In this document: positions 59,412 through 64,000 of the stretch, one piece after another
How positions within the stretch are numbered: the stretch's first letter is position 1
Layout: every line of letters begins with the position of its first letter
Assembly (NCBI RefSeq): GCF_001039355.2
Contig: NW_019774402.1
Span: 956,947-1,020,946, forward strand
DNA: 64,000 bases
Source of the DNA: Lingula anatina
Taxonomy: Eukaryota; Brachiopoda; Lingulata; Lingulida; Lingulidae
Reading direction: 5' to 3'
Made by a program: the position numbers and the translations under genes
The notes under the pieces: model-generated
Databases searched by the model: none
The model's input: the letters and a program-made list of their open reading frames with translations, nothing else
Told to the model about the DNA's origin: nothing

Positions 59412-60874
59412 NNNNNNNNNNNNNNNNNNNNNNNNNNNNNNNNNNNNNNNNNNNNNNNNNNNNNNNNNNNNNNNNNNNNNNNNNNNNNNNNNNNNNNNNN
59501 NNNNNNNNNNNNNNNNNNNNNNNNNNNNNNNNNNNNNNNNNNNNNNNNNNNNNNNNNNNNNNNNNNNNNNNNNNNNNNNNNNNNNNNNNNNNNNNNNNNN
59601 NNNNNNNNNNNNNNNTTTGTGTGTGTGTGTTTGAAATTAAATTTGCTTTTGTCTCAATTTGTATCAATTACAGAGGTTGCCTTGGTATTGGATGGCCATT
59701 GAATCCATGGAGAACGGAGAGTTTACATCAAAGTCAGATGTGTAAGGAGATTTATGATCAGTCAATTCAACTTGATGAATAGATAAATAAACGGTTGATT
59801 AAAATGTAGCAGTAATGTCATATTTCTTTCTATCTGTAATAAAGGAAACCGGTTAAAATTTCTAGGTCCGAGGAAGTATTTTCATTATAATCCTGACGTA
59901 CAGCATTGTTTAGAGTTTTACATAGGCCTTACTCCGTATTCAATGCATACAATTGTAAAAATTTCAGTTGGGCTTTTGGTATCCTATTGTGGGAGATTGG
60001 CGCGCTAGGATCTCTGCCGTATCCGGGGGTTGATCCGGTGGACCTACTTGTTCTGTTAAACAAGGGATACCGGATGCAAAAACCGATTTGCACATCAAAT
60101 GTACGCTTTTATTGAACTATAGATGTCATGTCCTGTGCATTTTGAACTGTTATATAAATTTATAATTTTACCATTCTTTTTCCAAAATGCGAAACGTAGA
60201 TTGTACCAGATATAATACAAATTTAACCTTGTACTCTACCTGTGACATTTTCATTGTCTAAAGGGGAAGAAACGATTTTTTAGGTACAGATTTTTTAAAT
60301 TTTGTAACATCATAGTACTTGTGTTACAACATCAGAATCAGAATTGTGAATATTTACTTTGACGTCTAAATAAGCGACAGGAATTTGCAATTGCAGTTTT
60401 TCATTGTCACTGATACTTCCCATGCAATGTTTGTCTACAGGAATGGTTCGCAATTATGATGGAGTGCTGGGGAAAAAATCCAGACGGAAGACCAGCATTT
60501 AGCAGCCTTTATCATCATTTCAAAGAAATGCATTCATCCAAAAAAGTAAGCTTACTATAGTATACAAACTTATAAAACATATATAAAAAATGCTTAAAAG
60601 AACATTAGCCTCTCACAGGTGTTTTTAACCCAAAATTAAAAACCCCAAAAGAAAATATGAACAAATGACGTGCAAGTGCCCTATGGAACATTAGACTAAA
60701 TTGTGAAAAAAGGTTTCAAGGGAAATTTCAATATTCACCCACAATAAACTTAGGTGCATGGAAACAACAGCAACCATCGTTTTAAGATTTATTCTTTTTC
60801 AGGGATTTCCGTATCTGCCTATGAGTTCTCCGCAACAGATTGAAAACTCTTACCTTACCATTTTGCCAGAGTGA
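51412..60874 (+). CDS. RTK2: EGF/Ig receptor tyrosine kinase, complete, 758 aa
   Basis: Exons: 51412-51585, 53381-53459, 53754-54062, 54404-54535, 54809-54986, 55149-55261, 55517-55821, 56190-56385, 58065-58187, 58431-58588, 58825-58956, 59674-59741, 59968-60100, 60441-60545, 60803-60874. The exon count and phases equal RTK1. Differences: exon 7 is 75 nt longer, giving an acidic Thr/Glu/Pro-rich stalk before the membrane helix; exon 8 gains one codon; the last exon is 36 nt shorter. The architecture is the same: signal peptide, novel ectodomain, EGF ([10 protein letters not shown]), Ig, helix, kinase with [20 protein letters not shown] and DFG all kept. The intron after exon 11 contains the N gap 59412-59615, but no coding base is lost. 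Kinase exons are nearly identical to RTK1; ectodomain exons are much less so. Confidence 0.92.
52464..52516. repeat. (ATT)n microsatellite in RTK2 intron 1
   Basis: About 17 uninterrupted units. Confidence 0.9.
52795..53070. mobile_element. ~275-bp MITE-like element in RTK2 intron 1
   Basis: One end reads AGTTTGTCGTAGTCAAACGG then TGACAACAATCT. The other end, read in reverse, is GAAAGTTTGTGGGACACAGC then GACAACAATCTTCAGAGC. So the ends are imperfect inverted repeats. A partial relative is at 47437-47590 in RTK1. Non-coding. Confidence 0.6.
56715..56781. repeat. (CT)n(CA)n compound microsatellite in RTK2 intron 8
   Basis: Interrupted CT run followed by a pure CA run. Confidence 0.9.
59412..59615. 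other. Sequence gap (204 N) in RTK2 intron 11
   Basis: Preceded by a T-homopolymer (from about 59382) and followed by a short (TG)n run, so the gap probably reflects simple sequence. Confidence 0.98.
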
Positions 60875-60928
60875 ATAGTCTCCAAAATGGAGGAGTCACG
60901 CAAAATTTGATGTAACGTGACTGATATA

Positions 60929-60934
60929 ATTAAA
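60929..60934 (+). promoter_or_regulatory. Candidate poly(A) signal of RTK2
   Basis: ATTAAA 55 bases after the stop, aligned with AATAAA after RTK1. Confidence 0.3.
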
Positions 60935-61683
60935 AAAAAACATTCAAAAAATAATTGCAAAATAATGCAATACTAATTTTTTTATTATGTGTAAAAAGTA
61001 TATAATTGCATGGCAAATAATGAATGATCTATAAATACATATTAAATTATGTACATGTATAAACATACTGTATTTCAATATTTAATACCCCATGAGCAAA
61101 TTAATCCAATAATTAGCAATATATCTTATTATTGTTTTGAATTAATTGTACAGAAATAGGTGGGCACAGTATAAAAATACCTGGTGACGTCACTTGTATG
61201 CATGTGCTATTGTATTAAGATAAAACTGAATTATCACTAATTGTGTTTTGCTTTAAAGAGCCAGATTAATTTTGCTTTTTTCCCTACACTGTGGTCCCTC
61301 GATTTGCTCGGGGTCGGATGGGGGGAGGGGGGGGGGGGCGAAGAGAAAGGCTATGAAGATGGCATACATTTCTTCACTATAAAGAAGAAAATTTTTTGTT
61401 TAGAAATAACTTGGATCAATGAACCTGCATTCGTTTTGCATAGGAATGTGATCTTACACAGTACCCGCCCTATACCTCATCAAGCTTTCAGTCCGGTCTC
61501 AAATCGCGATATCCATTAACATGATTGATATTATTTTAAAAACCCATTTAGGTGGCTATACAATACAATGCAATGCAATACAATACAAAGATGGGTCGTT
61601 CCTCCAAGGGAAAGTGTATTCAGTGTGACGGTCTTTAAAAAGTCGATTATGTGTCACTTGTATTGTGTTTACAAGGCGAAGGT
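60935..61683. other. RTK2 3' flank, duplicated from RTK1 3' flank in part
   Basis: No gene. 61183-61340 matches 49109-49270 (GACGTCACTTGTATGCATGTG, CACTGTGGTCCCT). It contains a G-run (61320-61339) and a CAATACAATGCAATG simple repeat (61560-61587). Confidence 0.55.
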
Positions 61684-62501
61684 TGCTGAAAACATCCGAG
61701 AGAGGTCTACCATTGCGCTAGGTGTGCATTAAAGGCTACTTCTTTATTAAGACGTTTTTATTAAGACCGGGAAGTGCCTTCACTACCTATAAGACTTGTA
61801 TTTCAACTAAAAAACTTTCTTTCTGACTTTATTATAGTTCAACTAAGCATTATGCCTTATTGCTTAATTTTGTGGCAATATGGCAAGTCACCTTACAAAG
61901 AAAATTGCGCTCGAACGTATAATACGGTATAAATTATCCCATGTAATTACTAGTATGTAAGTGGCTTTAAGGAACATAAGTTGTCTTTATGCTTATCGTT
62001 CATGCGCAAGCGACGTCGAAGACAACTGTTTTCTAACAGCCAACACCATTTGTTTCCTCTCAACTTTACCCTCTTAGCTGTGTCTAAATCATGTAAATCT
62101 AACATTCACGTTGCACGTCGCCCGCGCGTGCCGTCACCTCACACCGTCAGCGACACAACTGATATCAACTAATAAAGTTCAGATATATATCATCCGTAGG
62201 TAACAGAAATTTCAGTGCTGCACTGATTTTGAAAAATAAGGAAGTTTCCTGGTTCTTGACTATTAAATTTATGATTTAAAAGAGTGTTTGGAAAGGACCC
62301 TGGTTTTGCTTTTATAAGTCGTCTTATCTTCTTATTGATTACTTATTGAGTGTTGTTACACAGAAGTGAAATTAAGTTGAAAGATAAATCGCTGCCTATC
62401 AAAGACCTGCTGCAGAAACTTGCCTATTTAAAGGGGCGTTTACACGACCCGTTTTTACAGTTGTCTCCAGTTCCGACTTGTTTCGACTTATGAACAACTC
62501 T
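61684..62501 (+). promoter_or_regulatory. RTK3 upstream region with TATTTAAAG box
   Basis: Homologous to 50104-50650 and 50990-51411. CpG-rich GCCCGCGCGTGCCGTC at about 62118-62133. TATTTAAAG at 62425-62433. Confidence 0.6.
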
Positions 62502-63771
62502 ATGAACATGGATAGTTGTCTTCGGAGTGTCAAAGATCTGCTGTTGCTGATGACCTTTCTAGTTTTAGTCCTCGGGACTTTCGTCGCCGGAGGGGAAGAA
62601 ATGTCTTCTTTGTCAAACTCTCCATTAGCAGTTTGTGCCGTCAGACCTGGAGGCAATTTTAGTGCGGCTGAGAATCAGGTGAGTAGAATGATATATTTTG
62701 TCCGTGTGGTAAGATCATCGTGTGGTATTTAGTAAGATCATGTCGTCGTTCCAAGAAGTGCTGATACGATGATGCCTTATATAGGCCTACTGCACAATAA
62801 GTCTCAGATGAATCACTTCTTAGCGGTACCCCGAGGTTCAGAGTATGACACTAAGAGAACATGAAACCGTTATTTCGTTCAGAAAAATCTTTATAATTAT
62901 GCAGCTAACCCTGATTATTCTATATCATCACATGCCAGTTTTACACATTGTCAAAATGTGCTATTTTAAAAGTGAAATGAAAGAGTAGGTCCTATGTCAC
63001 ACAAAGTACATCTATCATACTAAGTACATGTATTTTTTAATGTGTCTGAAAGTTAAAAGTAATTAACCTTATCCTCCAGAATACACTGAACCTTACTGTG
63101 ACCAAGCTTCCTAGCAACACGTTCCAGTTCAAAGAGTGGGTTGTCATCAAACAAAATTGTAAGGATGTACGGCTTGTCCGTTTTCATATATATTCATTTA
63201 AATAAATAAAACCATGAAATGTATCGTAAGCAACGCAATTTTAAGTCCACACACTTGAATATTAAACTCTACAGAATTAATTTAAATTTAAATTATTGTT
63301 TTTCTTTTTATTTAAATGAAACTCTTCTCTCATCTACAGAATTAGTAAATGATTTTTCCTCTTAGAATTAAGTCAGAACAAAACAACATTTTCTTGTCGA
63401 AAACAGTACAATAGGAGGGTTTATGATGCACCCCAGTATATCATTATTTTTGCTTATTTCAGGCTCTATGGTCGTATACATACAAGCTGCACTATACATC
63501 CCCGTTGATCCCTCTTTAGCACATGGACTCTGTGGTTACGCTTCCCCCAGTCTCCAAGGCCATCTTCCATTTCCATTTCAATTACTTAAGGGAGGCCCAG
63601 TTAGCCCACCTGAAGATGCACTGGCCTATCCGTTCCCTGTGAGTTTGTGGGGGTCAGGAAACTCAATCTTTGAAATATCAGTTCCCATGTTTGGAGTCAA
63701 CACACCAGTGAACTGCTCCATAACATTCGGGTTTTCATCTTTTGAGGCGGCATTTACTATTAACGTTCTAG
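62502..63771 (+). CDS. RTK3: third receptor tyrosine kinase of the array, 5' part only
   Basis: Exons 62502-62678, 63080-63158 and 63463-63771 correspond to exons 1 to 3 of RTK1 and RTK2 with identical phases; exons 2 and 3 have the same lengths (79 and 309 nt). They encode a signal peptide ending around VAGGEEM, the invariant [12 protein letters not shown] block, and the unnamed ectodomain with the two shared cysteines (GLCGY and PVNCS) and the FGVNT block. The start ATG 62502 matches the RTK2 start; an in-frame ATG 12 bases earlier (62490) is possible. EGF, Ig and kinase exons would lie beyond base 64000, so completeness cannot be judged. Confidence 0.85.
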
Positions 63772-64000
63772 GTGAGTACGTTCTAAGGGGCAGACCGTGT
63801 TCGTTGAACCGACTAATTTGGGTGTCCGATAAGGATTGTTTGGGGAGTCCCCTACCCTGTAATTATCATACGGCCTCTATTGTTCGACCATATGGGGCAG
63901 GGTTGGGAAACCATACGGCCATTTGGTAAAGGGACATTCCGGCGGCACTGTAGATGTTCGAAAATTAAAAGCTATCTTCAGATTATTGCTTTAGTGAAGA

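Noticed and set aside
59336-59782. Long open frames spanning the N gap in RTK2 intron 11
   Set aside because: Artefact of unknown bases and the adjacent T-run.
1-64000. CRISPR arrays, bacterial operons, tRNA or rRNA genes
   Set aside because: Spliced genes and metazoan transposons rule out a prokaryote. No regularly spaced direct repeats and no tRNA or rRNA signature were seen.

Overview
The window is animal (metazoan) nuclear DNA. It is AT-rich, its genes are split into many short exons with GT-AG introns, and transposon remains fill the gaps. The proteins are DDX10-like, PAAF1-like and Tie/EGF-Ig-like receptor tyrosine kinases. The element mix includes an SGNH-hydrolase/CCCH-knuckle retroelement family, P, hAT and CR1/RTE-like remnants. 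Together these fit a marine invertebrate, most likely a deuterostome (echinoderm, hemichordate or amphioxus), but the species cannot be fixed from sequence alone and a mollusc is not excluded.

Layout. (1) 1-8687 holds the 3' three-quarters of a DDX10/Dbp4 DEAD-box helicase gene and its 3' flank. (2) A single N at 8688 is followed by 8689-15387, a second and slightly diverged copy of 1692-8687. This looks like the other haplotype placed in tandem by the assembler. The copies differ by a TTAA-flanked MITE (copy 1 only), a 167-bp LINE 3' end with a 14-bp target duplication (copy 2 only), a ~97-bp tandem duplication and in-frame acidic-repeat indels. (3) 15.4-30.1 kb is a graveyard of mobile genes: hAT-like transposase, Ty3-type gag, three copies of a CCCH-knuckle gag-like ORF (two linked to an SGNH hydrolase), P-element transposase, and then integrase, OTU protease and RecQ-like helicase pseudogenes in a row on the + strand. 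(4) Another single N at 30105 starts a new contig with a Myb/SANT-like first exon and more retroelement debris. (5) 33.2-36.7 kb (minus strand) is a PAAF1/Rpn14 proteasome-assembly WD-repeat gene with ten supported exons. (6) 40.0-64.0 kb is a tandem array of three receptor tyrosine kinase genes on the + strand. RTK1 (744 aa) and RTK2 (758 aa) can be reconstructed completely, 15 exons each with the same intron phases. RTK3 runs out of the window after exon 3.

The most interesting part is the RTK array. Each receptor has a signal peptide, a ~130-residue ectodomain I cannot name, one EGF-like and one Ig-like module, a transmembrane helix and an apparently catalytic kinase domain. Kinase exons of RTK1 and RTK2 are nearly identical in nucleotide sequence, whereas ectodomain exons 2, 3 and 5 have drifted to roughly half identity. 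The 5' flanks of RTK2 and RTK3 share a promoter block with a TATTTAAAG box, and a third, exon-less copy of that block lies upstream of RTK2.

The DDX10 and PAAF1 genes are unrelated housekeeping neighbours (ribosome biogenesis and 19S proteasome assembly). Contig order across 8688 and 30105 should not be trusted.
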